A stretch of 64,000 bases of DNA, taken from NCBI RefSeq assembly GCF_001263205.1, contig NZ_CP012333.1:8413501-8477500 (forward strand), given 5' to 3'. Origin of the DNA: Labilithrix luteola (GTDB lineage Bacteria > Myxococcota_A > Polyangia > Polyangiales > Polyangiaceae). Position 1 is the stretch's first letter. Each line of letters starts with the position of its first letter. Shown here piece after piece: positions 16,268 to 24,390 of the stretch. Under the pieces are notes generated by a model. That model was given only the letters and a program-made list of their open reading frames with translations, did no database searches and was not told the origin of the DNA. A program made the translations under genes and the position numbers.

Positions 16268-16930
16268 CGATAATCATGACCCGATGGGGGGCATACCTTG
16301 GCAGCGTGCTCGGTCGGTCATTCGTTTGCTGAACGAAGTGCATGAGCTCGGACAGACGACCGAGGCCGCGCGTGCCCACCTCGTCGAGAGCCTCCTCCAC
16401 GTCGTCGGCGCCGTCATCGGCACTTGCGTGCTGGACGTCGATTACCGCCCCGGTGCGACGAATAGCCTGAAGAAGGTGACCCTCGCTGGGTTCGACGATA
16501 CCAGCATCGCGCTCTTCCAAGCGGGGCAGAGCAACGGCGCGTGCGTCAATCCCTATCACGCGCAGCGAATCAATCGCCTCAGCGCGAAACCAGGCGAGGT
16601 GCTTGCGGCGACGGACCGTGATCTGCTGACGACACGTGACTGGTATTCTTCGCCGTGGGTGTCGGACCTCGCGCGCCCGGCGCGGTTCGATCACTCTCGT
16701 TCACCTCGAGTGCGCTGGGCTCTACGTCGAACCGCAGATGGGCGTCTCGCTCTCACCGCGCATCGAGGCCACGCTCGAGCATCTCCTCACGGGCGCAAGC
16801 GACAAGGAGATCGCCGTGCGGCTTGATTTGAGCCCGCACACGGTCCGTCAGTACGTGAAAACGATCTAACAAGCCTATGGCGTGACGAGCCGTGCGCAGC
16901 TCATCGCCCGGGTCCTCGCCGGCAGGCGGA
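16268..16930 (+). pseudogene. Broken copy of the LuxR-type regulator at 32064
   Basis: From about 16268 to 16930 this is a close copy of the regulator gene at 32064-32879: MGGIPWQRARSVIRLLNEVH, VGAVIGTCVLDVDYRPGA, then the HTH region ATLEHLLTGASDKEIAVRLD. It has a 110-base internal deletion (after 16695; equals 32512-32621 of the intact gene) that shifts the frame, and a TAA at 16867-16869 in the recognition region where the intact gene reads through. The last part (QAYGVTSRAQLIARVLAG) is still readable. Non-functional as a full regulator. Confidence 0.85.
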
Positions 16931-17142
16931 CGCACGCGTCGGCGTCGACGTGAAGCTCGGTCCCGGAGGCGGCTGCGGCTGCGGCTGCGCACGTCTCGAG
17001 CGCTGCCGGTACCACCGACCGTCTCGGCAACTCATTGTGCCGGTCGGAGTCAGAGCCGAAAGGGGACGCCGCCCTTGGCGGTACGGCGTTGCGCCGTTGC
17101 CGAGCGAGTACAACATCACGAACCTCGTGGTACGCATCGCAG

Positions 17143-17658
17143 ATGAACGTCGTCGTGCGTCCAGCCTTGCTTTCCGAAGTCGCCGACGTCCAACGCATCG
17201 GAGTCGAGGCCGACGAGCGGTTCGTCGAAGTCGGGCACCCCGAGCTTGCCGATGGTTCGACGATGCCGACGGAGGCGGCCGAGAAGGCGATCGCCTCGGG
17301 CCGCCTTCTCGTTGCCGAAACCGTCGAGGGGAGGGTTGTCGGTTGGTCTTATGTCGGACGAATCGGCGGCGAGCTTTGCCTCGGTCAGATCAGTGTTGCT
17401 CTTGCGTATGGACGCTGCGGTGTCGGAACGGCGCTGCTCCGTGCAATCATCGAAGGTGCAAAGGCTGCAGGCGAACCGTCGATCGTGCTCAATACGCAGG
17501 CCGACGTTCCGTGGAATTTACCGTGGTACGAGCGTCACGGATTTCGCGTCATCGAGCGCGAAGCGTGGACGCCGGAGCTCGAACGCATTGCCGTCGAACA
17601 GTCTGCGAGCGGGCTCGACTGGGCCAACCGTGTGCATATGCGCTTGGCGCTCCGATGA
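17143..17658 (+). CDS. GNAT-family N-acetyltransferase
   Basis: A 171-residue GNAT protein: MNVVVRPALLSEVADVQRI, central strand RVVGWSYVGR, acetyl-CoA loop YGRCGVGTALLRAIIEGAKA (Q/R-x-x-G-x-G type), then VLNTQADVPWNLPWYERHGF, the usual beta5-alpha4 with Tyr. The conserved RFVEVGHPELADG and ADVPWNLPWY segments match a GNAT subgroup often annotated as ElaA/RimI-like; substrate unknown. Start at 17143 chosen for the standard GNAT opening. It converges on the acyltransferase/glycosyltransferase gene ending at 17690. Confidence 0.8.
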   Translation: MNVVVRPALLSEVADVQRIGVEADERFVEVGHPELADGSTMPTEAAEKAIASGRLLVAETVEGRVVGWSYVGRIGGELCLGQISVALAYGRCGVGTALLRAIIEGAKAAGEPSIVLNTQADVPWNLPWYERHGFRVIEREAWTPELERIAVEQSASGLDWANRVHMRLALR

Positions 17659-17689
17659 TGGTCGTGACTCGCAGACTGAGCTCGAAGGA

Positions 17690-20674
17690 TCACGGTCGGA
17701 TCGGGAGCACGCGCCAACCGCCCGAGGCGATGCACTGGTCGACCTTCGCGTCCCGCACGAGGTAGAGGGCGCGGAGCGGGCGATCCTTGGCGATCGGGAT
17801 CTCGATGATCGAGGCATCTTTCGGCAGCTCTTCGCCGCGTGACAAGGGCACGTAGCGATTCGCCACGCCTTGTCTAGTGTAGTCGAGCGAGAATCGGTCG
17901 GGGTCGCTCCTCGGCCACGGATGCAGCACGATGTTGACCTGCTTGCTCACGAGATACGGCAGGCTGGCTCCGCGCCGGTGACCCGGCCGATTTCCCAGGA
18001 TCACGCCCTCGCGGGCAATCACGGGATCGCTCAGCCCCAACATGTCGATTGTGCGCAGGTCCGAGTAATAAGGAATCGCGCCCGCCGCCATCACGGCGAT
18101 CGTGATGTCGCGATCGCACGCCAAGGCGTGCCTGACTCCGCGCCCAATCTCGCCCCAGTCCTGGTCGTGGTTCGTGAGGTGGGCGTCGAGCCCGCGCACC
18201 GTCTCCACGGCGCCAGCCTCGTCGACGAAGGGAAGGTGCGCGAACCTGGCGTAGAAGAGCGCCGAGCCGACCACGCTCGCCGCGGTGAAGCCCCAGACGA
18301 GCCTCTCTCCCCTGGAGCTCAGTAGCCAGGTGCCGAGCACCGCCACCAGCGGCAGGACGGGGACGAAGAGTCGATACTCCATGAAGTCGCCACCGACGGC
18401 GACGATATAGGCGCCCCAGACGACGGCGACGAACATCAGCGCCCGAACGAGGAACGGCGGGCACCGCAGGGAGTCGCGCCCGAGGTAGATCGGGTAGACC
18501 GCGAGCGCGAGCAAGGGCATGAACTGATAGTTCGTCAGGAACGAGAACAGGTACGAGAAGCCGCTGCGGAGCGTCGTGCCGTCACCGCCGCTCGCCTTCG
18601 CATAGAAGGTATTGGGCAAAAGGTTGTGGAAGACGAACCAGCCGAATGCGGCCAGGCTGGCGCCGAGCACCGTCACGGGAAGCGCCGCAGCCAGCGCGAG
18701 GCGGACCGAGCGCTCGCGCCGCGCCTGCGCGAGCGCGGCGAGCAGCAGCGGACCGACGAGCAGCGCGCTGTCGAGTCGCGACCACAGCGCGAGCCCCCCC
18801 GCGAGCGAGGCGCCAGCAAACCAGCCGACGCTCGACCGTGCGGAGGGCCCGGTGCATCCCCGAAACACGCACCACGCCACGACCACCACGAACATCGCCT
18901 GGCTCTGGGTCTCGAGACCGCCCGTCGCGTGCGCGTTGAACGACGCGTTCAGCCCCAGCCCGAGAACGACGGCGATTCCCAGGGACCGGAACTTGGTTAG
19001 GCGCGCCGCAAGCTTGCCGGCCAGCACGAGGCCGATGACGAAGCACGCGAGCCCGAGGCCCTGGGACAGACGCACGGGATCGCGGCCGAACCGGATGCCC
19101 AGTGCGATGGCGAGCGTCCAGAGTGGATTCGTGAATCCCTGGAGAGGAGGCTCGCCCACGTTCCACACGAGGCCGTGCCCCGCTGCGAGATGGCGGGCAT
19201 AGCGAAACGAGATGAAGGCGTCGTCCTGGATGAAACGATTGAACCAGGCGAGAACGGCGGCGAGTGCGACGGAGCCAGCGAAGAGCCATCGTTGGACGTC
19301 GAGCGGTCGGTGCGAGGCCGCCGGCACCTCCGCCGGCACGACGAGATTGCTCGCCGTTTCCGGGCCGGGACGCAGCGTCATGAACGGCCGCTCCACGAAC
19401 AGGTAGATCGCTGCCGCCGCGACGAACGTTCCTGCGATGTCGAGCGGCATGAACGCCACCATCGGGGAGGCTCGCCCTTCCCACACGAGCGGCGAGCGCC
19501 ACTTGTGAACGACCGCGCAGACGATCGGATTCACCAGATATGCGCCATAGGCAAGTTGCCCGATGGGATACAGAACGCGAGAAGACAGGAATCGGCCGAG
19601 CATCCTGCCCAATGGCTGCTGAGACAGCGAGAGCAGGAGCACGTAGGCAACTGCGATTCCGAAGAGCGTGCGCGACGTCGCCAGAAAGGTGACCTCCACG
19701 ACCCGCGGAGTGCCCACTACGAGCGGCCAGTGGGTGCTCGCGGCAGCGACGCCAAACGCCACCACGACGCCGGCCGTGCCCAGCCCGCGCCTCCTCGAGA
19801 GTGCTGCCATGAAGCTCGGTACTCGAAACAGGTACGCGGCGAAGACGCCGATCAGCAGCGGCCCCGCCCTCATCCACGGCTTGACGTAGAGATGGTCGAA
19901 GCCGAGCGTCCATCGGAAGAAATCTCGATTGATCGCTATCTCGGAGTCGATCGCGAAGAAGCCGCCAGAGACGACGACGACCGCGCCGACGGTCACGAGC
20001 AGCGCGATCACGGCGGCGAGCGTCCGGAGCCGAGCGCTCGCGCCGAGCCCAGCCAAGCCTCCCACCAGCCATGGGCACACGAGATAGAACTGCTCTTCGA
20101 TCGCGAGCGACCAGGTCCACCCCATCGCCCCCTGGAGAATGGGGACGAAGTTACTCACGTAGAGCAAGTTCGCCCAGACCATGGAGGAGTGATCGCCGAT
20201 GAGCGCGACGTTCAGGACCGCCGCCAGCAAGAGCGCTGGCCAGAGTCGCAGCAGACGCCGCCAGTAGAATCGCGTGAGGTCCAGGTGCCCCGTGCGCTCT
20301 CGTTCGTCGATCAAGAGCCCGGCGATCAAGAAGCCCGAGAGCACGAAGAAGACGTCGACGCCGAAGTCACCTCGCCAAACGGGGACCATCCAGCGCGACT
20401 CGAGGAGCGCGACGTAGGCCGGAATCGGAACGAACGGGCTCGCGTACCAGGCCGCATGGAAGACCACGACCCAGAGAATCGACAGGGCGCGCAGCCCGTC
20501 GAGCGGCCTCAAGTGCGTGCCAGGAGGCACGAAGAGGAGGCGGAGATTACGACGAAGCGAAAAGGCGCGCTTCAGCCGGTCGGGCAGCTCACTCCGGTCC
20601 GATAGCTCACGTTCTTCGAGGGAAGGTCCCTGCTCGCCGAGCGGCGCCATGACCAACGCTCGCACGAACGGCAT
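17690..20674 (-). CDS. Acyltransferase-3 / GT-C glycosyltransferase fusion
   Basis: A 994-residue polytopic membrane protein with two families in one chain. Residues about 55-435 are an acyltransferase-3 (OafA/NodX-type) domain: PLDGLRALSILWVVVFHA with His 73, DVFFVLSGFLIAGLL, FYWRRLLRLWPALLL, WSLAIEEQFYL, and the closing VERPFM. After a 25-residue linker, residues about 460-994 form a GT-C-type polyprenyl-phosphate-sugar transferase: FNRFIQDDAFISFRYARHLA with the DD motif at 484-485, GHGLVWNVGE, LQGFTNPLWT, many membrane helices and a soluble C-terminal domain, resembling AftB-like arabinofuranosyltransferases. The likely job is transfer of a sugar and an acyl group to an envelope glycan (inference). 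Start at 20674; Met at 20650 is possible. Confidence 0.8.
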   Translation of the reverse strand: MPFVRALVMAPLGEQGPSLEERELSDRSELPDRLKRAFSLRRNLRLLFVPPGTHLRPLDGLRALSILWVVVFHAAWYASPFVPIPAYVALLESRWMVPVWRGDFGVDVFFVLSGFLIAGLLIDERERTGHLDLTRFYWRRLLRLWPALLLAAVLNVALIGDHSSMVWANLLYVSNFVPILQGAMGWTWSLAIEEQFYLVCPWLVGGLAGLGASARLRTLAAVIALLVTVGAVVVVSGGFFAIDSEIAINRDFFRWTLGFDHLYVKPWMRAGPLLIGVFAAYLFRVPSFMAALSRRRGLGTAGVVVAFGVAAASTHWPLVVGTPRVVEVTFLATSRTLFGIAVAYVLLLSLSQQPLGRMLGRFLSSRVLYPIGQLAYGAYLVNPIVCAVVHKWRSPLVWEGRASPMVAFMPLDIAGTFVAAAAIYLFVERPFMTLRPGPETASNLVVPAEVPAASHRPLDVQRWLFAGSVALAAVLAWFNRFIQDDAFISFRYARHLAAGHGLVWNVGEPPLQGFTNPLWTLAIALGIRFGRDPVRLSQGLGLACFVIGLVLAGKLAARLTKFRSLGIAVVLGLGLNASFNAHATGGLETQSQAMFVVVVAWCVFRGCTGPSARSSVGWFAGASLAGGLALWSRLDSALLVGPLLLAALAQARRERSVRLALAAALPVTVLGASLAAFGWFVFHNLLPNTFYAKASGGDGTTLRSGFSYLFSFLTNYQFMPLLALAVYPIYLGRDSLRCPPFLVRALMFVAVVWGAYIVAVGGDFMEYRLFVPVLPLVAVLGTWLLSSRGERLVWGFTAASVVGSALFYARFAHLPFVDEAGAVETVRGLDAHLTNHDQDWGEIGRGVRHALACDRDITIAVMAAGAIPYYSDLRTIDMLGLSDPVIAREGVILGNRPGHRRGASLPYLVSKQVNIVLHPWPRSDPDRFSLDYTRQGVANRYVPLSRGEELPKDASIIEIPIAKDRPLRALYLVRDAKVDQCIASGGWRVLPIRP

Positions 20675-20798
20675 CGCGATGGCTACTGGTGTGCGCTTGG
20701 CCTACTCGTCCGGTCGATGGAGGCCGAGAAACCTGCCGGGGCAGAACGCGATGGTGACGACGCCCCTGCGTGTGACTACAGCGCCACCGCCTCGTCGG

Positions 20799-21236
20799 TC
20801 AGCGAGGACGCGTGACCGCGACTGGACGCTGCTCATGCTCTTGCACGAGCACGTCCACGAAACTCGCCGGCATCACGCATTCACCTTGGAACGGGACGCT
20901 CCGCAGCGCCTCGAGATCACGAATCGAACGTTCGAGGCGCGCGAGTTCGTCGCGCAACGTCGAAAGTCGTTCATCGACCATGCGCGTGAACGTCTCGAGC
21001 CGTTCTTCGGGCGTTCCTTGCGGCGGAACGGCTCCGAGGAATCCGGCCATGTCTTCGAGTCGTAGTCCGAGCCCCTGCGCCCAACGAACGACGACGAGTG
21101 TGCGGTAGGTCTGCTCCCCGTAGACGCGATAACCGGAGCGATCGCGATCGACCGCGCCTAGGACGCCCGCGCGCTCGTAGAATCGGAGAGCCTCTACCGT
21201 GATGCCTACTCGCTGCGAGAGCTCGCCGATCCGCAT
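20799..21236 (-). CDS. MerR-family transcriptional regulator
   Basis: A 145-residue MerR regulator. The N-terminal HTH is unmistakable (MRIGELSQRVGITVEALRFY, then ERAGVLGAVDRDRSGYRVYG), followed by a dimerisation coiled coil (about 80-120) and a tail with one Cys (QGECVMP). With a single Cys this is not a classical Cys-triad mercury sensor; a ZntR/SoxR-like small-molecule or metal role is possible but unproven. A longer frame to 21374 adds a Ser/Pro/Lys-rich leader that overlaps the lipase gene's 3' end; I prefer the start at 21236, which begins exactly at the HTH. Confidence 0.8.
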   Translation of the reverse strand: MRIGELSQRVGITVEALRFYERAGVLGAVDRDRSGYRVYGEQTYRTLVVVRWAQGLGLRLEDMAGFLGAVPPQGTPEERLETFTRMVDERLSTLRDELARLERSIRDLEALRSVPFQGECVMPASFVDVLVQEHEQRPVAVTRPR

Positions 21237-21336
21237 GCGGCGCGCCTTGTCGGCGAGTGGCGCGTGCACGGTTTTCGAGCTCGGTGATGGTTTGGGAGAT
21301 CGTTTGGTCGTTGCCACGGGACTCTTCGGTCGAGGA

Positions 21337-22482
21337 TCAGAACCCGCGTTTGGCGAGGTCGGTTGCGAGGACACGATAGAAGGCGAGGTGGTCGAACTTC
21401 GTATAGACGTCCGGTCTGTCTTTTCTTACTTGGCCGACTTCGTCCAAGTGGTCACTCGGGAAGCAGCCTCGGAAGTTGCCCCGTTTCGCATGTTCGACGG
21501 TGACCATGCCGTCTTGCGGAGCGAAGTCGAGGCCTCCGACGATGAGTGAGCCGGCGGTGAGCTGCAGCGCCATGAAGTCTGCACGTGCGACGGTGCCGAA
21601 GTAGATGCCGTTGCACGCTTTCAGCACTTCGCGTTGTTGCGACTCGGTTCGAGGCCCACCGATCGCGCGGCTCACGCCGGCGTAAGACTGATAATAGATG
21701 CCGGCCTGATCGGGATTCTCCGCGTCGAAGGCCGGGGCGTTCTTCTCGGAGAGGGACAACAATGCCGCGTGCAAATCGGTATTTGTGGCGAGGTCGTCTT
21801 CCGTGAACGTGCGACCGAAGGCGCTGGCGAGCGCATCGATGGCGTCGGAGAACTTGCCTTCTCCGGAAATGAAGTGGAGCCCGACGTCGGCGATGGCGCT
21901 GCCGCCGTGAGGCGTGGAGATGGTCGTGATGGACGCGATTTTCGACGCGTAGCCGAGGCTCGATGCGAGGTAGCGGGCGTCGAGGCCTCCCATGGAGTGA
22001 GCGACGAGGTTGACCTTTGCGGTGGCGAGGCAATTTTCGAAGGCGGCGCTCGTCTCGCTGCTGCCGACTCTGGCGGTGCAGTGCTCGTCGAGTGCACGAT
22101 CCACGAAGACCGCGAGCCGCTTCGCGCGTGTGGCCACGCCCGCGAACGGCTCGACCTCGGTGACCGTCACGTGATGGCCGTCGGCTTCGAGGGCTTGCTT
22201 GACGCCGTAGTAGCTCCAGCTGTTCGTGCTCGAGGCGTTGAACCCGTGATGAAGAATGATCGGGTAGTTGGTCTTTTCGACGCGCCCGACCGTGAAGGGG
22301 GCGGCAACGTTCGTGATGGCGTCGCTCGTTGCGCACGATTCCGCCGTCGCGCAGGCGTCGTCCTTGTCCGACGCTTCGTCCGCCGCACATCCGACAACGG
22401 CGGTCGCGAGGGCCACGGCGGCAAGGGTGGCGTGGCCGAAAAGACTCCATCGAGTAGCGACGCGGGCGGTATCGAAGCGCAT
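21337..22482 (-). CDS. Extracellular triacylglycerol lipase, lipid-anchored
   Basis: A 381-residue alpha/beta-hydrolase of the Pseudomonas/Burkholderia family-I lipase type. Signal peptide with lipobox VVGC (Cys 32), oxyanion-hole segment PIILHHGFNA, nucleophile elbow LVAHSMGGLDAR (Ser 163, with AHSMGG instead of the usual GHSQGG), catalytic Asp in FAPQDGMVTVE (Asp 324) and His in PSDHLDEVGQ (His 345), matching the N-H-L-D-E-V motif of that family. The lipid anchor suggests a cell-surface lipase used in predation or lipid scavenging (inference). Upstream of the MerR gene in the same direction; its 3' end lies beyond the chosen MerR start, so no overlap is needed. Confidence 0.85.
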   Translation of the reverse strand: MRFDTARVATRWSLFGHATLAAVALATAVVGCAADEASDKDDACATAESCATSDAITNVAAPFTVGRVEKTNYPIILHHGFNASSTNSWSYYGVKQALEADGHHVTVTEVEPFAGVATRAKRLAVFVDRALDEHCTARVGSSETSAAFENCLATAKVNLVAHSMGGLDARYLASSLGYASKIASITTISTPHGGSAIADVGLHFISGEGKFSDAIDALASAFGRTFTEDDLATNTDLHAALLSLSEKNAPAFDAENPDQAGIYYQSYAGVSRAIGGPRTESQQREVLKACNGIYFGTVARADFMALQLTAGSLIVGGLDFAPQDGMVTVEHAKRGNFRGCFPSDHLDEVGQVRKDRPDVYTKFDHLAFYRVLATDLAKRGF

Positions 22483-22692
22483 GCGCCGGAGGATGATCCC
22501 TCTAGTGCGCTTCAGGGCAAGGCGTTTCTCTCGAGCGTGACCCTTTGGAGGCGTTGGAGACACCCGACCGAGGTGGATCGTCCAGTCACCAAGTTCGAAG
22601 GACGCGCTGACCGGCGAGAGCCACGCGCGTTTTACGCGTCGCGTGGGCTGTCTGATCCATCGTCGAAGGTCGAGCGTACCCCACGACCGAAG

Positions 22693-22965
22693 TCATTCCA
22701 TGCCGGCGTCAGTGTCGTTCGATGCGTCCGTCGAGGCATCGTCGGTCGACGCGTCGCCGTCGTCGACGTCGGCGGCGTCGGTGCGTGCGTCGGGGGCCGC
22801 GGCGTCATGAGTGCTCGTCGGCGAGCGGGCGTCGATGCCTGGCGCCCCGTCGGAGCCCGAGTACTGCGGCGGGTCCACCGTGCACGTCCACCGCTCCTTG
22901 TCGTTGCACGAATAGCCAGGCGGGCAGGTGTAGTCGGCGAACCAGCCGTCCTGGCAAGTCGCTCA
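22693..22965 (-). pseudogene. Cys-rich lipoprotein tail fragment
   Basis: On the minus strand a frame opening after a stop reads TCQDGWFADYTCPPGYSCND, then KERWTCTVDPPQYSGSDG, followed by an Asp/Ala/Ser/Thr low-complexity tail (ADVDDGDASTDDASTDASND) and a stop. The Cys pattern and tail match myxobacterial surface lipoproteins, but there is no start, signal peptide or preceding domain. A shard of a larger gene. Confidence 0.5.
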
Positions 22966-23357
22966 CCCCGCGCTGGCGTGCGTCAGAAGCGCGTCGAGAG
23001 CGAGAGGCCGGGTTGGCGCTCCACTGCGTACTCGCCCCCCTCCTGGACGCCGGGCTTGCGAGGCCGATCACTCTTCCGAGCATGACGGTTCCAAGCCCCC
23101 GACCGAGCAGCCCCATCGTCGTCGCATGCTGCGAGTCGTTCGCGTCCCGCGACGGCGGTGGCGCATGCGTGCTTGCTCCACCGCCTACTTCGGTAGCTCC
23201 GCACCCAACCATCGTGGAAGCGGTCGGGACCCCTCGGAAAGTGGTTGGAACCATCGTGCCCGGGGGTCGCGACCCGCTCGGAAGTGGTTGCAACGATCGT
23301 CGGACGCTCAGTGTTCTGGCGCGGTTGCTTCGAAGTGCTCGAACGACCTCTCGACCG
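22966..23357. other. Debris with 35-base direct repeats
   Basis: No intact gene. A minus-strand frame ending GGEYAVERQPGLSLSTRF could be the tail of an outer-membrane protein, with frame changes upstream; I cannot support it further. Imperfect 35-base direct repeats lie at 23223-23257 and 23266-23300. Confidence 0.4.
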
Positions 23358-23580
23358 ATGGCTCGCTCTTTCCTTGCCTCGAACCTCGCGGAGGTTCTGC
23401 GACGTACGCGGGCATGCCCGTTCACTCTCATGGGTCATGATCTGCATCGTCGGCGCGATGGTCCGGGCACCTCCCCCGGTAATCCGGGCCGGAAGGGCGG
23501 CGGCTGAGGCGCGACTCGTTTCACGCACCGGGACGCTGACGTTCGTCGCCGCAAGGTCCGTCGAGCGTCAGCGTGGCGGC
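23358..23580 (+). pseudogene. Three-part chimera of gene ends
   Basis: Three adjoining pieces each match an intact gene elsewhere in the window. 23375-23409 is identical to 28483-28517 in the PLP-enzyme gene (the ASNLAEVLRR coding part). About 23411-23461 matches the start of the repeat-lipoprotein gene (34994-35042, ATG conserved but followed by a 1-base deletion). About 23461-23580 matches that gene's last codons, stop and downstream hairpin (35672-35795). The lipoprotein's central 630 bases are absent. Untranslatable as either parent protein. Confidence 0.8.
23533..23574 (+). terminator. Hairpin shared with the 35-kb lipoprotein gene
   Basis: Arms acgctgacgttcg (23533-23545) and cgagcgtcagcgt (23562-23574), 13 pairs with one G-T. 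The copy after the intact gene (35754-35790) keeps the stem. Confidence 0.6.
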
Positions 23581-23744
23581 CAAAAATCGCCGCCAGCTCG
23601 CCGAAGAGGGGCATCGTTCACCTCGACGGGCTTATCGCCGCGGGCGTTGCGCTCAACCCGGAAGCAGCCGGCTGCTCTTTGTCGTTTAGGACGACTATAC
23701 CGTGCTTCGCGTCACCCGAGAGGTGAAGCGGAGGTAGGCATTGC

Positions 23745-24209
23745 ATGGCACCGGTGGTGGATTTTGTGAACGTTTCGACCGTGGGTCTCGAGTCGTCGCC
23801 GGTCGCCACAGCGCTGGCGGGGCTGCGCGCGAACGAGGCTCGTTACTTCAAGAACAAGTACGACCACGCCTTCACCACCGAGCCGGCGGCCAAGGCCAAG
23901 AAGGCGATTGAGTGGGTGCACGCCATCCTCGAGAAGGAGCGTGGGATCGTCATCGAGTCGCGTCCCCTCGAGGCCACCGCGTTCCAGGTCGAGAACATCC
24001 GGATCGCGTACGTATTCTACGAGAGCGGCCTTTCGATCAACGTCATGTACACCATCGACGATCCGAAGAAGCGAGCCGTCGGCTTCAAGCTCTCCGACGG
24101 AATGGAGATCCCTGGCGAGCTTGCCGACCGCTTCAAGTTCGCACGTCAGAAGTCGAAGCTCGCCGGCACAATCCGCGGTTCGTTCTTCGTCATCAAAGGC
24201 GAGTACTGA
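23745..24209 (+). CDS. Conserved-looking hypothetical protein
   Basis: A 154-residue cytoplasmic protein: N-terminal MAPVVDFVNVSTVG, charged region NEARYFKNKYDHAFTTEPAA, helix KAKKAIEWVHAILEKERGI, then strands AFQVENIRIAYVFYESGLSI, NVMYTIDDPKKRAVGFKLSD and a closing GTIRGSFFVIKGEY. It looks like a small alpha/beta domain with a clear beta sheet; no family is recognised. GGAGG nine bases upstream supports the ATG at 23745. A hairpin follows the stop. Clean codon use marks this as the end of the debris zone. Confidence 0.6.
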   Translation: MAPVVDFVNVSTVGLESSPVATALAGLRANEARYFKNKYDHAFTTEPAAKAKKAIEWVHAILEKERGIVIESRPLEATAFQVENIRIAYVFYESGLSINVMYTIDDPKKRAVGFKLSDGMEIPGELADRFKFARQKSKLAGTIRGSFFVIKGEY

Positions 24210-24218
24210 CCATCCTAC

Positions 24219-24238
24219 GTCGCAGCTTCTACTGCGAC
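24219..24238 (+). terminator. Short perfect hairpin after 24209
   Basis: A gtcgcag/ctgcgac 7-bp stem with a 6-base loop starts 10 bases after the stop codon. No T-tract. Confidence 0.45.
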
Positions 24239-24390
24239 ACCTCTACCGCCCTCGCATGCCGCCAGAACGCAGAGAAAGCCGCGAGCGAGGAGGCGATAAG
24301 GGCAGACGTTCGAACGTGGATGATGATCGAGGAGGGGGTCACCACACGCACTCTTAAAGCAGGGCCGAGACCGTGATATCCCTTCCGAGG

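Noticed and set aside
19175..20605. 476-codon plus-strand frame opposite the acyltransferase fusion
   Set aside because: Charged, His/Arg-rich shadow without any recognisable motif.
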